64,000 bases of DNA from Chloroflexota bacterium (lineage in GTDB: Bacteria > Chloroflexota > Limnocylindria > QHBO01), in assembly GCA_025699005.1 (NCBI GenBank), contig JAILWI010000001.1, positions 186,001 to 250,000 on the forward strand, written 5' to 3'. Of this stretch, positions 1 to 9,598 are shown piece after piece. The notes beneath the pieces are model-generated. The model did no database searches, was not told where the DNA came from, and was given only the letters and a program-made list of their open reading frames with translations. Position numbers and translations under genes: made by a program. Within the stretch, counting starts at the first letter, position 1, and the number at the start of each line of letters is the position of its first letter.

Positions 1-2
1 CG

Positions 3-1760
3 CCCTGCGAGAAGGCCTGCCGCCGCGCCGACATCGACAAGCCGCTCGCCATCCGGGCCATGAAGCGGTTCCTCGTCGACTGGCACTACGGCAACAACAT
101 GCCCGACAACGTCGTGGTCCAGGCACCGACCGGGCGGAGCGTCGCCATCGTCGGCGCCGGCCCCGCGGGCCTGGCCGCTGCCAAGGAGCTCGGCAGCTGG
201 GGTCACGAGGTCCACGTCTACGAGGCGCTTCCCTCGGGCGGTGGCACGACCCTCATCGGCGTTCCGGCGTTCCGGCTGCCCCGCGACGTGATCGAGCTCG
301 ACGTGAACTGGGTCGCCAAGCACGGGGTCCAGTTCCACTACAACGTCGAGATCGGACGCGACATCACGCTCGAGCAGCTGCGCGAGCGACACGATGCGGT
401 CGTCGTCGCCACCGGCTGCATGTACCCGGTCGCCATGAACACCCCGGGCGAGGAGCTCGACGGTGTGATCTACGGTGTCGACTTCCTCAAGCGCGCCAAC
501 CTGGGCCAGCCGCAGTGGGTCGGCGAGCACGTCGTCATCATCGGCGGCGGCTACACCGCCATGGACTCGTCGCGCACCGCCCTGCGCCTGGGTGCCAAGA
601 CGTCGACCATCGTCTACCGCCGCGGCCCGGACGAGATGGTCGTCGACGAGGAGGAGCAGCACGAGACCCGCTTCGAGGGCGTGCAGTTCGAGTACTTCAG
701 CTCTCCCGTCGAGGTCCTCGCCGGGCCGGACGGCAAGGTCAACGGCATGAAGTTCGTCCGCACCCGACTCGGGCCGCCGGACGCGACCGGACGCCGCAGC
801 GCCGAGCCGATCCCGAACAGCGAGTTCGTCATCCCCTGCGACATGGTCATTCCGTGCACCAGCCAGGCGTCCGACAACAACGTGCTCGGTGAGTACGGCG
901 CCAAGCTGAACCGTCACGTGGGCGTGACCGATACCCGCACCGTCGTCGAGGGCGGATCGCTCTCCTCGTGGCGCACCGCCCCGCTCAACGGCACGACGCC
1001 GAAGGACGCGCACGGCAACTCGCTCAACGACCTGAGCTTCGAGTTCAACCGCGGCAATGTCGCGATCAACGCCGACACGTTCGGCACGAACGTCGATGGC
1101 ATCTTCGCGGTCGGCGACTTCGTCACCGGTCCGGCCACGATCATCGAGGCCGCCGGGCTCGGACGCCGCGCCGCGCGATCCGTCGACCGCTGGCTGGCCG
1201 GCCTGCGCGGGGAGGAGCTGGAGGAGCTGCCGGTCATCAACCGTGCGGTGATCACCCAGAGCCTCGAGCACGACATGCCGCGCTTCTACGAGGGCACGCC
1301 GCGCCAGGAGATCCCGATGGCGCCGCCTGAGCTGCGGCGCGACTTCACGTCGCTCGTGGAAGTCGGCTACGACACGCGTGGCGCGATCGACGAGGGGACC
1401 CGCTGCCTGCAGTGCAACCACAACATCAACATCGACGGCCCGCGCTGTATTCTGTGCGGGCTCTGCGCCGACGTCTGCCCCGAGGGCGTGATCTACATGA
1501 TCGACAAGGCGCAGGTAGGCGGCGACGACCCGGAGCAGGGATTCTTCCAGTCGTGGCCGCGCGGCATTGCCATGATCATCGACGAGGAGCGCTGCATCAG
1601 GTGCAACCTCTGCGTCGAACGGTGCCCGACCAACTGCATCACCATGGACCGTCTCGAGCTCGAGCGGTTCACGCCTGACGGGAAGGTTCTGTTGGAGAGC
1701 TACAAGGACAACGTGCTCGGACAGGTCGGCCAGCAAGCCGGCGCGACGGTGGACCGATGA
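3..1760 (+). CDS. GltD-like FAD/NAD(P) oxidoreductase with C-terminal 2[4Fe-4S] ferredoxin domain (5' partial)
   Basis: Flavin oxidoreductase of the glutamate synthase small-subunit family; it should move electrons between NAD(P)H, FAD and Fe-S clusters. The frame is open to the window edge, and the codons before the first ATG (position 60) encode PCEKACRR, the usual Fe-S-binding start of GltD-like proteins, so the true start lies upstream. From that ATG, a Rossmann motif [11 protein letters not shown] lies near residue 33 and a second, GGGYTAMD, near 163. The C-terminus holds [12 protein letters not shown] and [12 protein letters not shown], two [4Fe-4S] ferredoxin motifs, after a CLQC pair. 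Its stop overlaps the cytochrome b gene (ATGA), so it is probably the electron-input partner of that complex rather than a glutamate synthase; no gltB is present. The physiological donor and acceptor are inferred. Confidence 0.9.
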   Translation, partial: PCEKACRRADIDKPLAIRAMKRFLVDWHYGNNMPDNVVVQAPTGRSVAIVGAGPAGLAAAKELGSWGHEVHVYEALPSGGGTTLIGVPAFRLPRDVIELDVNWVAKHGVQFHYNVEIGRDITLEQLRERHDAVVVATGCMYPVAMNTPGEELDGVIYGVDFLKRANLGQPQWVGEHVVIIGGGYTAMDSSRTALRLGAKTSTIVYRRGPDEMVVDEEEQHETRFEGVQFEYFSSPVEVLAGPDGKVNGMKFVRTRLGPPDATGRRSAEPIPNSEFVIPCDMVIPCTSQASDNNVLGEYGAKLNRHVGVTDTRTVVEGGSLSSWRTAPLNGTTPKDAHGNSLNDLSFEFNRGNVAINADTFGTNVDGIFAVGDFVTGPATIIEAAGLGRRAARSVDRWLAGLRGEELEELPVINRAVITQSLEHDMPRFYEGTPRQEIPMAPPELRRDFTSLVEVGYDTRGAIDEGTRCLQCNHNINIDGPRCILCGLCADVCPEGVIYMIDKAQVGGDDPEQGFFQSWPRGIAMIIDEERCIRCNLCVERCPTNCITMDRLELERFTPDGKVLLESYKDNVLGQVGQQAGATVDR

Positions 1761-2476
1761 ACGCCGTGATGCGCTTCATCAAGGAGTCGGCGCTCTGGCG
1801 CAGCCTCTTCCGCCAGCCCTACCCGAACACCAGCCGCACCCGCGCGCTGGCGGTCATGAACAACGTGTTCCTGCACCTGCACCCGGTGCGGGTCAAGCGC
1901 CACGCGGTGCGCTACACGTACACGTTCTGCCTGGGCGGAATCAGTTTCTTCCTGTTCCTCGCGCTGACCGTGACCGGGCTCTACCTCATGTTCTTCTACG
2001 TCCCGTCGGTGAGCCGTGCCTACCAGGACATCCAGGCCATCGAGGCCTCGGTCGCGTTCGGCACGCTCGTCCGCAACATGCATCGCTGGGCGGCGCACCT
2101 CATGGTGCTGACCGTGTTCCTGCACATGATCCGCGTCTTCTACCACGGCGCCTACAAGCCGCCGCGCGAGTTCAACTGGGTCGTCGGCGTGATCCTGCTC
2201 TTCTTGACCCTGATGCTCAGCTTCACCGGCTACCTGCTGCCCTGGGACCAGATCGCGTTCTGGGCCATCACGGTCGGCACGCAGATGGCGCTCTACGCGC
2301 CGCTGCTCGGGCAGGAGTCGAGCTTCTTCCTGCTCGGCGGCATCCAGGTCGGGCAGGAGACGCTGCTCCGCTTCTACGTGCTCCACGTGATCGCGTTCCC
2401 GCTCATCGCCGCCATCTTCATGATCGTCCACTTCTGGCGGATCCGGAAGGACGGCGGCATCAGCGGGCCGGTGTAG
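1757..2476 (+). CDS. cytochrome b6-type subunit (N-terminal cytochrome b)
   Basis: Membrane core of a quinol:cytochrome c oxidoreductase, 239 residues, b6 length. Two histidine pairs that hold the two b hemes are visible: NMHRW/FLHMIR and YVLHVI/IVHFWR. The second pair is separated by 14 residues, which is b6-type rather than mitochondrial-type spacing. Cys58 in FCLGG lines up with the cysteine that binds an extra covalent heme in Bacillus QcrB and in b6f complexes. Loop motif FTGYLLPWD is present. The ATG overlaps the stop of the upstream flavoprotein gene by 4 bp; subunit IV follows after 15 bp. Confidence 0.95.
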   Translation: MNAVMRFIKESALWRSLFRQPYPNTSRTRALAVMNNVFLHLHPVRVKRHAVRYTYTFCLGGISFFLFLALTVTGLYLMFFYVPSVSRAYQDIQAIEASVAFGTLVRNMHRWAAHLMVLTVFLHMIRVFYHGAYKPPREFNWVVGVILLFLTLMLSFTGYLLPWDQIAFWAITVGTQMALYAPLLGQESSFFLLGGIQVGQETLLRFYVLHVIAFPLIAAIFMIVHFWRIRKDGGISGPV

Positions 2477-2491
2477 GCTAGGGATGAACCG

Positions 2492-3109
2492 ATGACGATC
2501 GAGAAGCGACCGAACGCCACGGCGGACAAGAACGCCCCGACCCAGGCGCCCGACCGCGCGCCGATGGTGTCGCCGGGCACCGGCCCGAAGCTTCCGGGGC
2601 CGCCCGGGGTGCCCGGGACGGAGCGGTTCCGGCTCCTCGCCTACGTCAAGCAGGAGTCGATGGTCCGCGTCGACAAGCGCCCCGACGAGACGTTGCTGAC
2701 CTGGCCACATCTCCTGCGCGCCGAGTTCCTCATGGCGATGCTCATCAGCGGACTGCTCGTGGTGACCTCGCTCTGGATCCAGGCGCCGCTCGAGGAGATG
2801 GCGAATCCTGCCGTGACGCCGCACGTCGCGAAGGCGCCCTGGTACTTCCTGGGCCTGCAGGAGATCCTGAGCTACTTCAACGCCACGGTCGCGGGCGTCA
2901 TCGTCCCGACCTTCTACCTGCTCGGCCTGGCGGCGATCCCGTTCATCGACCGCACGCCGTTCAAGGCGGCGCGCGACCGCAAGCTGATGTGGGTCTTCTT
3001 CCTCTGCCTCATGCTGGGCGGACTGCTCGTGACCCTCATCGGCTCATTCTTCCGAGGCCCGGGATGGAACTGGGTCTGGCCCTGGGAAGGACTCTTCTTC
3101 AACCTATGA
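2492..3109 (+). CDS. cytochrome b6f subunit IV-like / cytochrome b C-terminal subunit
   Basis: Second half of split cytochrome b, 205 residues, with three hydrophobic helices after a hydrophilic, Pro-rich N-terminus of about 75 residues that is longer than in plant subunit IV. The Qo-site region reads KAPWYFLGLQE, the version known from Bacillus and Actinobacteria, in place of PEWY. The end of the gene overlaps the Rieske start (ATGA at 3106). Together with the neighbouring b6 and Rieske genes it forms the quinol-oxidising core. Confidence 0.93.
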   Translation: MTIEKRPNATADKNAPTQAPDRAPMVSPGTGPKLPGPPGVPGTERFRLLAYVKQESMVRVDKRPDETLLTWPHLLRAEFLMAMLISGLLVVTSLWIQAPLEEMANPAVTPHVAKAPWYFLGLQEILSYFNATVAGVIVPTFYLLGLAAIPFIDRTPFKAARDRKLMWVFFLCLMLGGLLVTLIGSFFRGPGWNWVWPWEGLFFNL

Positions 3110-3762
3110 CACAGCACGCTTCGTACGGCGAGGTCCACGGGCCTCGCGCCGGTGAGATCAGCCGACGCGGTTTCATGCGCCGCATGCTCGGCGTGGGCGT
3201 CGGCATCCTCTCGCTCGAGTTCCTGGGCGGCACGCTGGCCTTCCTGTGGCCGAACCTCACCGAGGGCCTCGGGGCCGAGATCACGATCGGCAGCGCGACC
3301 GACATCAACAATGCCCAGCCGGAGTGGAAGAACGGCCTGCCGTACATCTACGGTCCCGCGAACCTCTTCATCGTCAACGTGCCGGCGGCCAAGGCCCGCG
3401 TCGAGGGCGACGGCAGCGTCAGCTCGCCGATCGAGGACCCCGGCACGGACCTCGACGAAGACCTCCCGCTCGCCGACCGCTCGGTGCTCGCGCTGTGGCG
3501 GAAGTGCCCGCACCTCGGCTGCCAGGTCCCGCAGCTCTGCGACCAGAGCCAGTGGTTCGAGTGCCTGTGCCACGGATCGAAGTACACCGTGCTCGGCGAG
3601 AAGCGCGACGGTCCCGCGCCTCGCGGAATGGACGGCTTCCCTGTCCTCTCGGTCGACGGTGTGTACGTGGTCGACACCAGTCAGATCGTGAACGGCCCGC
3701 CCCCGGGCACCGTCACGTTCGACCAGCGCGCCCCGACCGACATGCCGCACTGCACGGGCTGA
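3106..3762 (+). CDS. Rieske [2Fe-2S] subunit of the bc-type complex
   Basis: Iron-sulfur subunit that takes the first electron from quinol. The ATG at 3106 is chosen over upstream starts because it gives the usual 4-bp overlap and puts a Tat-like motif (SRRGFM, Arg20-Arg21) and a hydrophobic anchor at the N-terminus. Cluster ligands are visible in CPHLGC (Cys134, His136) and CLCHGS (Cys153, His156), with the two extra cysteines for the disulfide. 218 residues. The sequence between the two boxes is longer than in mitochondrial proteins. Cytochrome c follows 3 bp after the stop. Confidence 0.95.
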   Translation: MTQHASYGEVHGPRAGEISRRGFMRRMLGVGVGILSLEFLGGTLAFLWPNLTEGLGAEITIGSATDINNAQPEWKNGLPYIYGPANLFIVNVPAAKARVEGDGSVSSPIEDPGTDLDEDLPLADRSVLALWRKCPHLGCQVPQLCDQSQWFECLCHGSKYTVLGEKRDGPAPRGMDGFPVLSVDGVYVVDTSQIVNGPPPGTVTFDQRAPTDMPHCTG

Positions 3763-3765
3763 GCG

Positions 3766-4572
3766 ATGCGACTGAAGACCCTTGGCGTCGTGCTCGTCAC
3801 CGCGCTATCCGCCTTCACCCTGCTCTACTGGCTGACGGACAACCCGCGGCGTGACGAGATCGCCGTCGCGCACGAGGAGGAGCTCCTCGAGTACGGCGAA
3901 GTGATCTTCAGCGCCGATCCGGCCGAGCCGGCAGCGGCCGGCTGCGCCACGTGCCATGGGCCCGAGGGCTTCGGCGGCGAGGAGGACGCGGCAATCATCG
4001 GCCCGAACCTGCACACCCGCAGCCTGGCCGAGAAGCTCAAGGTGAACAGCAACTACGTGCACCTCGCCGTGAGCTACGGCGGCGTCGTGGTGTCGGGGAA
4101 CGTGAACTCGGCGATGCCGGCCTGGAGCTACGAGGTCGGCGGCCCGCTGAACGAGCAGCAGATCGAGGCGGTCGTGGCGCTCGTCACCTCGTGGGCCGAG
4201 GAGGCGGAGCAGGAGCCGATCGAGGACGTGCCGAACACAGAGGAGGCCGGGGCCGAGGTCTACACGGCAGCGGGCTGCGTCGCATGCCACGGTGCCGAGC
4301 TCGAGGGCGGAGCGGCCGGACCGAACATCCAGACGATCGGCTCGGACGTCATCACCGAGTTCGAGAACTTCCCGACCCCCTCCGGCGTCGACCAGATGGT
4401 CGCCGACTACGAGGAGGACCCGCGCCTCTTCCTCGAGAAGTGGATTCGTGACTCAGCCGCGAACTACAACGACGGCGCCCCGACCGGGATGCCGCCGCAT
4501 TCCGAGGGAGCGGTGAGCGAGAGCGCGCTCCAGGCTCTCATCACGTTCCTGCTGGCGCAGACCGGTGAGTAG
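3766..4572 (+). CDS. membrane-anchored diheme cytochrome c
   Basis: Probable electron acceptor of the bc complex. One N-terminal membrane helix (about residues 7-24) is followed by two heme c sites, CATCH (Cys60-His64) and CVACH (Cys171-His175), each in a cytochrome c domain followed by a Gly-rich stretch. 268 residues. The two halves resemble each other, so the protein probably arose by domain duplication. It sits 3 bp after the Rieske gene. Maturation would need the ccm genes found at 13.6-20.2 kb. Confidence 0.9.
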   Translation: MRLKTLGVVLVTALSAFTLLYWLTDNPRRDEIAVAHEEELLEYGEVIFSADPAEPAAAGCATCHGPEGFGGEEDAAIIGPNLHTRSLAEKLKVNSNYVHLAVSYGGVVVSGNVNSAMPAWSYEVGGPLNEQQIEAVVALVTSWAEEAEQEPIEDVPNTEEAGAEVYTAAGCVACHGAELEGGAAGPNIQTIGSDVITEFENFPTPSGVDQMVADYEEDPRLFLEKWIRDSAANYNDGAPTGMPPHSEGAVSESALQALITFLLAQTGE

Positions 4573-4584
4573 GAGAGCGCCCGC

Positions 4585-5166
4585 ATGAGCACGTACCCCG
4601 GCTACCGACCGCGCAGCGGCGTCAACCGCCTGTTCGGCACCGCGGACGACTTCATGAGCTGGTTCCTCCACGGGTACGAGACCTGGCTCGTGGCGGTGCT
4701 CAAGGGCGTGCCTCTCTTCCTGTTCGTGTACTTCATGCTCACCTACGTCCCGAACTACGCGTACTACCTCACCACCGTCGAGCTGCCGTTCCTCCGCTTC
4801 AGCGACGATGTCGGCTTCCTCATCGCGAACGGCGTGGCCGGCGGAAACTTCGCGCTGCTCATCGTCCTGGCGATCGGCATCCAGGCCTCCCGCGGCCGCC
4901 AGGGCTTCGGCTGGTCGCTGATCAGGATCTTCGTTCTGCTCAACTACCTGTTCACGGTTCTGCTCCTCGTCCCGCTGCTGGCGTTCAACCTCGCCGGCGG
5001 CTCGTTCTGGCCGATCCGGATCACCCTCCAGTCGGTCGCCTTCGGCATGATGGTGGCCGGGCTCGGTGCGGCCGCCTGCGTGTATCTCGCGTTCGAGTAC
5101 CGGCGCATCACGCGGCGTGAGGCCGACCAGGCTGCGCTCCACAGCGCGGAGCTCGCACGCCGCTGA
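4585..5166 (+). CDS. four-helix membrane protein of the bc operon, unknown function
   Basis: 193 residues with about four hydrophobic segments (near 34-54, 76-98, 112-133 and 146-166) and basic ends. No cofactor motif, His pair or CxxCH is visible. It begins 12 bp after the diheme cytochrome c gene, so it is probably translated from the same mRNA and may be an accessory or assembly subunit of the complex. The helix count alone does not identify a family. Confidence 0.8.
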   Translation: MSTYPGYRPRSGVNRLFGTADDFMSWFLHGYETWLVAVLKGVPLFLFVYFMLTYVPNYAYYLTTVELPFLRFSDDVGFLIANGVAGGNFALLIVLAIGIQASRGRQGFGWSLIRIFVLLNYLFTVLLLVPLLAFNLAGGSFWPIRITLQSVAFGMMVAGLGAAACVYLAFEYRRITRREADQAALHSAELARR

Positions 5167-5201
5167 GCCGAGGGCTCACCGCTCATCTCGCCTGGTCGGG
5201 G

Positions 5202-5501
5202 TTGATCCTCATTGTCGCCGCGGGCGTCGTCGTGCTCGAGCTCGGTACGGCCTGCCCGCCCGGCGGCCCCCTCGCGTTCGGTGACTGTGACGAGGTTCGT
5301 CCGTTCGCCATCGCCGTCGTCGCCCTCGCGGCGGGGCTCTACGTCGCCGGGCTGACCGCCGTTCGCTGGTGGACGGTCGGACTCCGGGCGCGCGGCGTCG
5401 CCGACCATGGCGCGGCCCGCGACTGGTATCTGCTGGCCGCCGGCATCGGGCTCATCGTCGCCCCGTTGCTGGCCTTCACGCTCGTTTCGGGCCTTCGGTA
5501 G
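5202..5501 (+). CDS. small membrane protein, unknown function
   Basis: About 99 residues with two or three hydrophobic segments and a CPPGG stretch near the N-terminus. The start is uncertain: TTG at 5202 begins inside the first helix and has no good ribosome site, whereas CTG at 5163 would overlap the previous stop by 4 bp (CTGA) and add a short soluble N-terminus. Probably the last member of the bc operon. No family recognised. Confidence 0.6.
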   Translation: MILIVAAGVVVLELGTACPPGGPLAFGDCDEVRPFAIAVVALAAGLYVAGLTAVRWWTVGLRARGVADHGAARDWYLLAAGIGLIVAPLLAFTLVSGLR

Positions 5502-5511
5502 GATGGGCGAC

Positions 5512-6963
5512 ATGCAGATCACCACCATCGACGACCTTCGCGCGCGCCTCGAGGGCGTCGCCACCATCGGCGAGTCCGGCCTCGACGTCATCGATCCGAG
5601 GCGACTGCGGGAGGAGCTCGTCGACGATCTCGCGTTCGCCGCGGTCTTCGGAGACGAGGACCTGCGCGAGGCGTCGCGATGGGTGATCTGGAGCGCCTCG
5701 CAGGCGCTCGGCTGCGGCTCCGCCTCGATCCACGAGCTGTACCGGGCGCGCGGCCGCGGCGAGATCGACGCCACGGCCTTCACGGTTCCCGCCATCAACG
5801 TCCGGGCTTCCACCTATCTGACCGCCCGCCAGGCATTCGCGGCGGCACTCGAGCGCGACGCGGCCACCGTGATCTTCGAGATCGCCAAGAGCGAGATGGC
5901 CTACACGGAGCAGCGTCCGGCCGAGTACACCGCCGTCATCCTCGCCGCCGCCATGCGGGAGGGCTGGTCGACTCCCGTCTTCCTGCAGGGCGATCACTTC
6001 CAGTTCAACGCCACGAAATGGGCAGCCGATCCCGATGCCGAGATGGAGGGGCTGCGCGACCTGACGCGGGAGGCCGTCGGGGCCGGCTTCCTGAACATCG
6101 ACATCGACAGCTCCACGCTCGTCGACCTGTCACTGGCGACGGTGCCCGAGCAGCAGCGCGTGAACGCCGAGAACACGGCCGAGCTGACGCGCCTGGTGCG
6201 CAGCCTGGAGCCCGACGGCGTGACGATCAGCATCGGCGGCGAGATCGGCGAGGTGGGGAAGTCGAACTCGACGGAAGAGGAGCTGCGTGCCTACCTCGAC
6301 GGATTCCACGAGGCCCTCGGCGGCGAAAATATCGAGCCGATCAGCAAGGTGAGCATCCAGACCGGCACGAGCCATGGCGGTGTGCCGATGCCCGATGGCT
6401 CCATCGCGGCGGTGAGCATCGACTTCGACACGCTCCAGCGGCTGTCGGCGGTTGCGCGCGAGGAGTACGGGATGGCGGGCTGCGTGCAGCACGGCGCCTC
6501 CACGTTGCCCGACGAGGCGTTCGACCAGTTCCCGGCGCACGGGACGGCGGAGATCCATCTCGCCACCGGGTTCCAGAACATCCTCTACGACGGCGGCGGT
6601 CTCCCGGACGACCTGCGCGCCGAGATGATGGCGTGGTGCCAGGCGAACTGCGCCGGCGAGCGCAAGGACGGCGAGACCGACGAGCAGTTCCTCTACAAGA
6701 CGCGGAAGAAGGCCATCGGGCCGTTCAAGCGCCAGCTCTGGACGCTGCCCGATGAGGCCGCGGCGACGATCGCCAGCAACCTGCGCGCGAAGTTCGGCCT
6801 GCTCTTCGACGAGCTGAAGATCGCGGGCACCCGCGACGTCGTCGAGCGGTTCGTCTCAGTCGTCCCGGTCTCGCGACCGCTGCCGCCGTCGCTCGGCGGT
6901 TCGGGCGGCGCGGCCGTGGTCGCCGGGGCAGCCGTGTTCGAGGACGACGGCTCCGGCGAGTAG
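5512..6963 (+). CDS. class II fructose-bisphosphate aldolase-like protein
   Basis: TIM-barrel protein of the Zn-dependent class II aldolase family, which cleaves or forms ketose bisphosphates; the exact substrate is not shown. 483 residues, longer than the usual 280-360. Recognisable parts are FLQGDHFQFN (metal site), SIGGEIGEVG, VSIQTGTSHGG and CVQHGASTLPDE. The ATG at 5512 follows AGGATGGG and is preferred; ATG at 5503 is in frame too. The C-terminus ends in a Gly/Ala-rich tail. It converges with the GbsR-type gene, with only 10 bp between stops. Confidence 0.8.
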   Translation: MQITTIDDLRARLEGVATIGESGLDVIDPRRLREELVDDLAFAAVFGDEDLREASRWVIWSASQALGCGSASIHELYRARGRGEIDATAFTVPAINVRASTYLTARQAFAAALERDAATVIFEIAKSEMAYTEQRPAEYTAVILAAAMREGWSTPVFLQGDHFQFNATKWAADPDAEMEGLRDLTREAVGAGFLNIDIDSSTLVDLSLATVPEQQRVNAENTAELTRLVRSLEPDGVTISIGGEIGEVGKSNSTEEELRAYLDGFHEALGGENIEPISKVSIQTGTSHGGVPMPDGSIAAVSIDFDTLQRLSAVAREEYGMAGCVQHGASTLPDEAFDQFPAHGTAEIHLATGFQNILYDGGGLPDDLRAEMMAWCQANCAGERKDGETDEQFLYKTRKKAIGPFKRQLWTLPDEAAATIASNLRAKFGLLFDELKIAGTRDVVERFVSVVPVSRPLPPSLGGSGGAAVVAGAAVFEDDGSGE

Positions 6964-6973
6964 CGGCCGGAGC

Positions 6974-7720
6974 TCAGCGCGCGCCGATGATGCGCTGAAG
7001 CATCGGCTGGTCGACCAGGCGGACGAGTCGACGCGCGCTCGACGGCGGGATGCGTGCCAGGGCTTCGAGGACTCGCCCGAGATCATCACTTTCCAGCTCG
7101 TCGATGAGCGCCCACAGCCGGTCCACCGTCGCCGGCTCGAGCCGTTCGAGCGTGCCGAAGAGGCGTTCGATCGAGCGGGCATCTCCCCGGACGAACAGCT
7201 CGACCGCCCGATCGAAGCGGCGCACGAAGCTGAGCAGCGAGTCGAGGCGGTCCCCGAGGCGCGCCATCTCGTCGACGCCGTCCGCCGGACGGCCGGACGC
7301 TGCGCGTGCCTCGTCCGCGCAGCGCGCGATGACCGGCAGCACGGGGTCCGTCTCGCGCTGCTTGCGTGCGGCGGCCACGCGACGGAACCATTCCCAGTCG
7401 TCGTCGACCACGGTCCACGCGGCTGCCGCTGGACCGCGCTGCCCGGACCGGCGTGGCGCGGGTGCCCGCTGGATGAGGCCCCACTCCTCGCACTGGGCCA
7501 GCGCCAGGCTCGTGGCGCGGTGGCTCATGCCGAGGGCGCGGCGGACCTCGGGCTCCGACTGGGGACCGTCGGCAACGAGGAGGTAGCCCTGCACCGCGGC
7601 CGTGGATGGCGCGATACCCCACGTGGCGCCGACCCCGCCCCACGCCGTGGCAAACGACCGTCGCAGCGACTCGGCGGCGGACGGTGCCGGTGCTGTCGGC
7701 GACTCAAACGTGCTACTCAC
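6974..7720 (-). CDS. GbsR/MarR-type winged-helix transcriptional regulator
   Basis: DNA-binding protein of 248 residues. The winged-helix region lies at about 35-105 (EVRRALGMSHRATSLALAQ, then a basic wing), as in GbsR-like regulators, where the HTH comes early and is followed by a helical C-terminal part. The rest is rich in charged helices and probably mediates dimerisation. It lies downstream of the A-type Fe-S carrier gene but is separated from it by a terminator-like hairpin, so it may have its own promoter. Effector and targets are unknown. Confidence 0.78.
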   Translation of the reverse strand: MSSTFESPTAPAPSAAESLRRSFATAWGGVGATWGIAPSTAAVQGYLLVADGPQSEPEVRRALGMSHRATSLALAQCEEWGLIQRAPAPRRSGQRGPAAAAWTVVDDDWEWFRRVAAARKQRETDPVLPVIARCADEARAASGRPADGVDEMARLGDRLDSLLSFVRRFDRAVELFVRGDARSIERLFGTLERLEPATVDRLWALIDELESDDLGRVLEALARIPPSSARRLVRLVDQPMLQRIIGAR

Positions 7721-7753
7721 TGGAGCATGTTACCGCGCGCCGCCGGGCACGAT

Positions 7754-7781
7754 GAAGCCCCGGCGGTCGGGCCGGGGCTTC
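7754..7781 (-). terminator. terminator hairpin after the A-type Fe-S carrier gene
   Basis: Perfect 11-bp inverted repeat GAAGCCCCGGC / GCCGGGGCTTC with a 6-nt loop, 22 bp downstream of the Fe-S carrier stop. On the minus strand the stem ends in TTCATC, so the U-tract is poor, as is common in GC-rich genomes. Confidence 0.65.
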
Positions 7782-7802
7782 GGGTCGCGGTGTCGTCCTG
7801 GG

Positions 7803-8228
7803 TCAGTGGGCGCAGCCACCCGCGCGAGCAGGGGAGCCATCGGTGTTGAACGACGATCCACAGGCGCAGCTGCTCACGGCGTTCGGATTGTTGATGGCGA
7901 ACCCTGAGCCCATGAGCGAGTCGACATAGTCGATCTCCGCCCCGGTGACGTGCTGCTGGCTGAACTGGTCGATGACGACCGGCACGCCGCCGTGGTCCTC
8001 GACCTTGTCGCCCTCGTTCACCTTGTCGTCGAACGCGAGGCCGTAGCTGAAGCCGGAGCAGCCACCGCTCTTCACGAAGAGGCGGAGGCGGGCGTCCGTC
8101 TTGCCCTCGCGCTCGCGAAGCTCGAGCACCTTGCGGCCGGCGGCCTCGGTGACGGACACGAGCAGCTCACCACTCGGTGCGCCGCCGGTCATCGAGATCG
8201 GCTCGCGTGGAGTCTCGGACAGAGTCAT
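7803..8228 (-). CDS. A-type iron-sulfur carrier (ErpA/IscA/SufA family)
   Basis: Carries or inserts Fe-S clusters into target proteins. 141 residues; the HesB-type domain covers about residues 22-130. The three conserved cysteines are present in GGCSGFSYG and SSCACGSSF. The C-terminal tail adds another Cys and His (GGCAH), an extra that is not part of the usual motif. It is a single gene with its own promoter (8289-8319) and terminator, and many Fe-S proteins (Rieske, ferredoxin-type) are encoded nearby. Confidence 0.93.
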   Translation of the reverse strand: MTLSETPREPISMTGGAPSGELLVSVTEAAGRKVLELREREGKTDARLRLFVKSGGCSGFSYGLAFDDKVNEGDKVEDHGGVPVVIDQFSQQHVTGAEIDYVDSLMGSGFAINNPNAVSSCACGSSFNTDGSPARAGGCAH

Positions 8229-8288
8229 TCGTATCGGTCTCCCTGATCAGCGCCCATGCGCGCGTCGGTGTCGGATTTCGCTCTGGAA

Positions 8289-8319
8289 AGTATACCAAGC
8301 GCCGATGAACGTGCCGCAA
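8289..8319 (-). promoter_or_regulatory. candidate promoter of the Fe-S carrier gene
   Basis: On the minus strand TTGCGG (8319-8314), a 19-bp spacer and TATACT (8294-8289). The -10 is strong; the spacer is long. The leader to the ATG at 8228 would be about 55 nt. No operator-like repeat is obvious. Confidence 0.4.
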
Positions 8320-8398
8320 GAGGCCCATCTGCCATCGCGCTCGGTACACTAGGGCCTCCCCGAGCCCGGCGAGGCACCCGCACGAGGACTGACGAACC

Positions 8399-9598
8399 GT
8401 GAGACTTGCGAGCCGCATGGAGCGGATCGGGACCGAGACCGCTTTCGAAGCGGCGGCGCGCGCGCGAGCCCTGGAGGCCACCGGCCGCGACGTGATCCAC
8501 CTCGAGATCGGCGAGCCCGACTTCGACACGCCGCGCCACGTGTCCGAGGCGGCGTCGCGGGCGCTGCTCGACGACGGTGAGACGCACTACACCGCGGCCA
8601 CCGGCATCGCCCCGCTGCGCGAGGCGATCGTCGACGACGTGAAGCGCTGGAAGGGGATCGAGACGACCCCGGACCAGGTGGTCGTCACGCCGGGCGCGAA
8701 GCCGATCATGTTCTACGCCATGCTGGCCCTCGTCGACGACGGGGACGAGGTCATCTATCCGAACCCCGGCTTCCCGATCTACGAGTCCATGGCGCGCTAC
8801 GTGGGCGGCACGCCGGTCGCGGCGCCGCTGCGCGAGGCGAACGACTTCCGCATGGACGTCGACGAGGTCGCATCGCTCATCACGCCACGCACGCGCATGC
8901 TCGTCTTCAACTCGCCGCACAACCCGACCGGCTCGATCCTGACCGAGGACGACATCCGGCGCCTGGCGGAGCTCGCCGTGGAGCACGACCTCGTCGTCCT
9001 CGCCGACGAGATCTACGGTCGCCTCCAGTACGAGGGTTCGCCCCTCTCGATCGCGACGCTGCCGGGCATGGCCGAGCGGACCATCACCCTCGACGGGTTC
9101 AGCAAGACGTTCGCGATGACCGGCTGGCGCCTGGGCTACGGGATCATCCCGGAGTGGCTGGCACCGTCGTTCAGCCGGCTCGTCATCAACTCGGTCTCCT
9201 GCACGAACGCCTTCGCCCAGGCCGGTGCCGTCCAGGCGCTGACCGGGCCGCAGGACGATGCCGATGCGATGCGCGCCGAGTTCATCGCCCGCCGGCAGCT
9301 CATGGTCGACGGGCTGAACGCGATCGACGGGGTGAGCTGCGTCATGCCGCATGGCGCGTTCTACACGTTCCCGAACGTCACCTCGTTCGGCCGGACGAGC
9401 GCCGAGATCGCCGATCATCTCCTCTACGACGCGGGGGTGTGCGGCCTGGCCGGCACCGCCTTCGGGAAGCACGGCGAGGGGTACCTTCGCTTCAGCTACG
9501 CGAACTCGCGGGAGAACCTGACGGCGGCCCTCGAGCGGGTCGCCGAGTCGCTCGCGAAGCTCGAGCGAACCGGCCAGCTGGTTGGAGCGGGCACGTGA
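8399..9598 (+). CDS. PLP-dependent class I aminotransferase (aspartate aminotransferase family)
   Basis: Fold-type I aminotransferase of 399 residues; moves amino groups between an amino acid and a 2-oxo acid, substrate not determined. Seen: substrate-entry motif [20 protein letters not shown], the PLP-binding DEIYG and the Schiff-base lysine in [10 protein letters not shown] (Lys236). The GTG start gives an N-terminus of the usual length. The next gene, a D-2-hydroxyacid dehydrogenase, overlaps by 4 bp (GTGA). The pair could run amino acid-2-oxo acid-2-hydroxy acid interconversion, for example serine/glyoxylate metabolism. Confidence 0.92.
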   Translation: MRLASRMERIGTETAFEAAARARALEATGRDVIHLEIGEPDFDTPRHVSEAASRALLDDGETHYTAATGIAPLREAIVDDVKRWKGIETTPDQVVVTPGAKPIMFYAMLALVDDGDEVIYPNPGFPIYESMARYVGGTPVAAPLREANDFRMDVDEVASLITPRTRMLVFNSPHNPTGSILTEDDIRRLAELAVEHDLVVLADEIYGRLQYEGSPLSIATLPGMAERTITLDGFSKTFAMTGWRLGYGIIPEWLAPSFSRLVINSVSCTNAFAQAGAVQALTGPQDDADAMRAEFIARRQLMVDGLNAIDGVSCVMPHGAFYTFPNVTSFGRTSAEIADHLLYDAGVCGLAGTAFGKHGEGYLRFSYANSRENLTAALERVAESLAKLERTGQLVGAGT

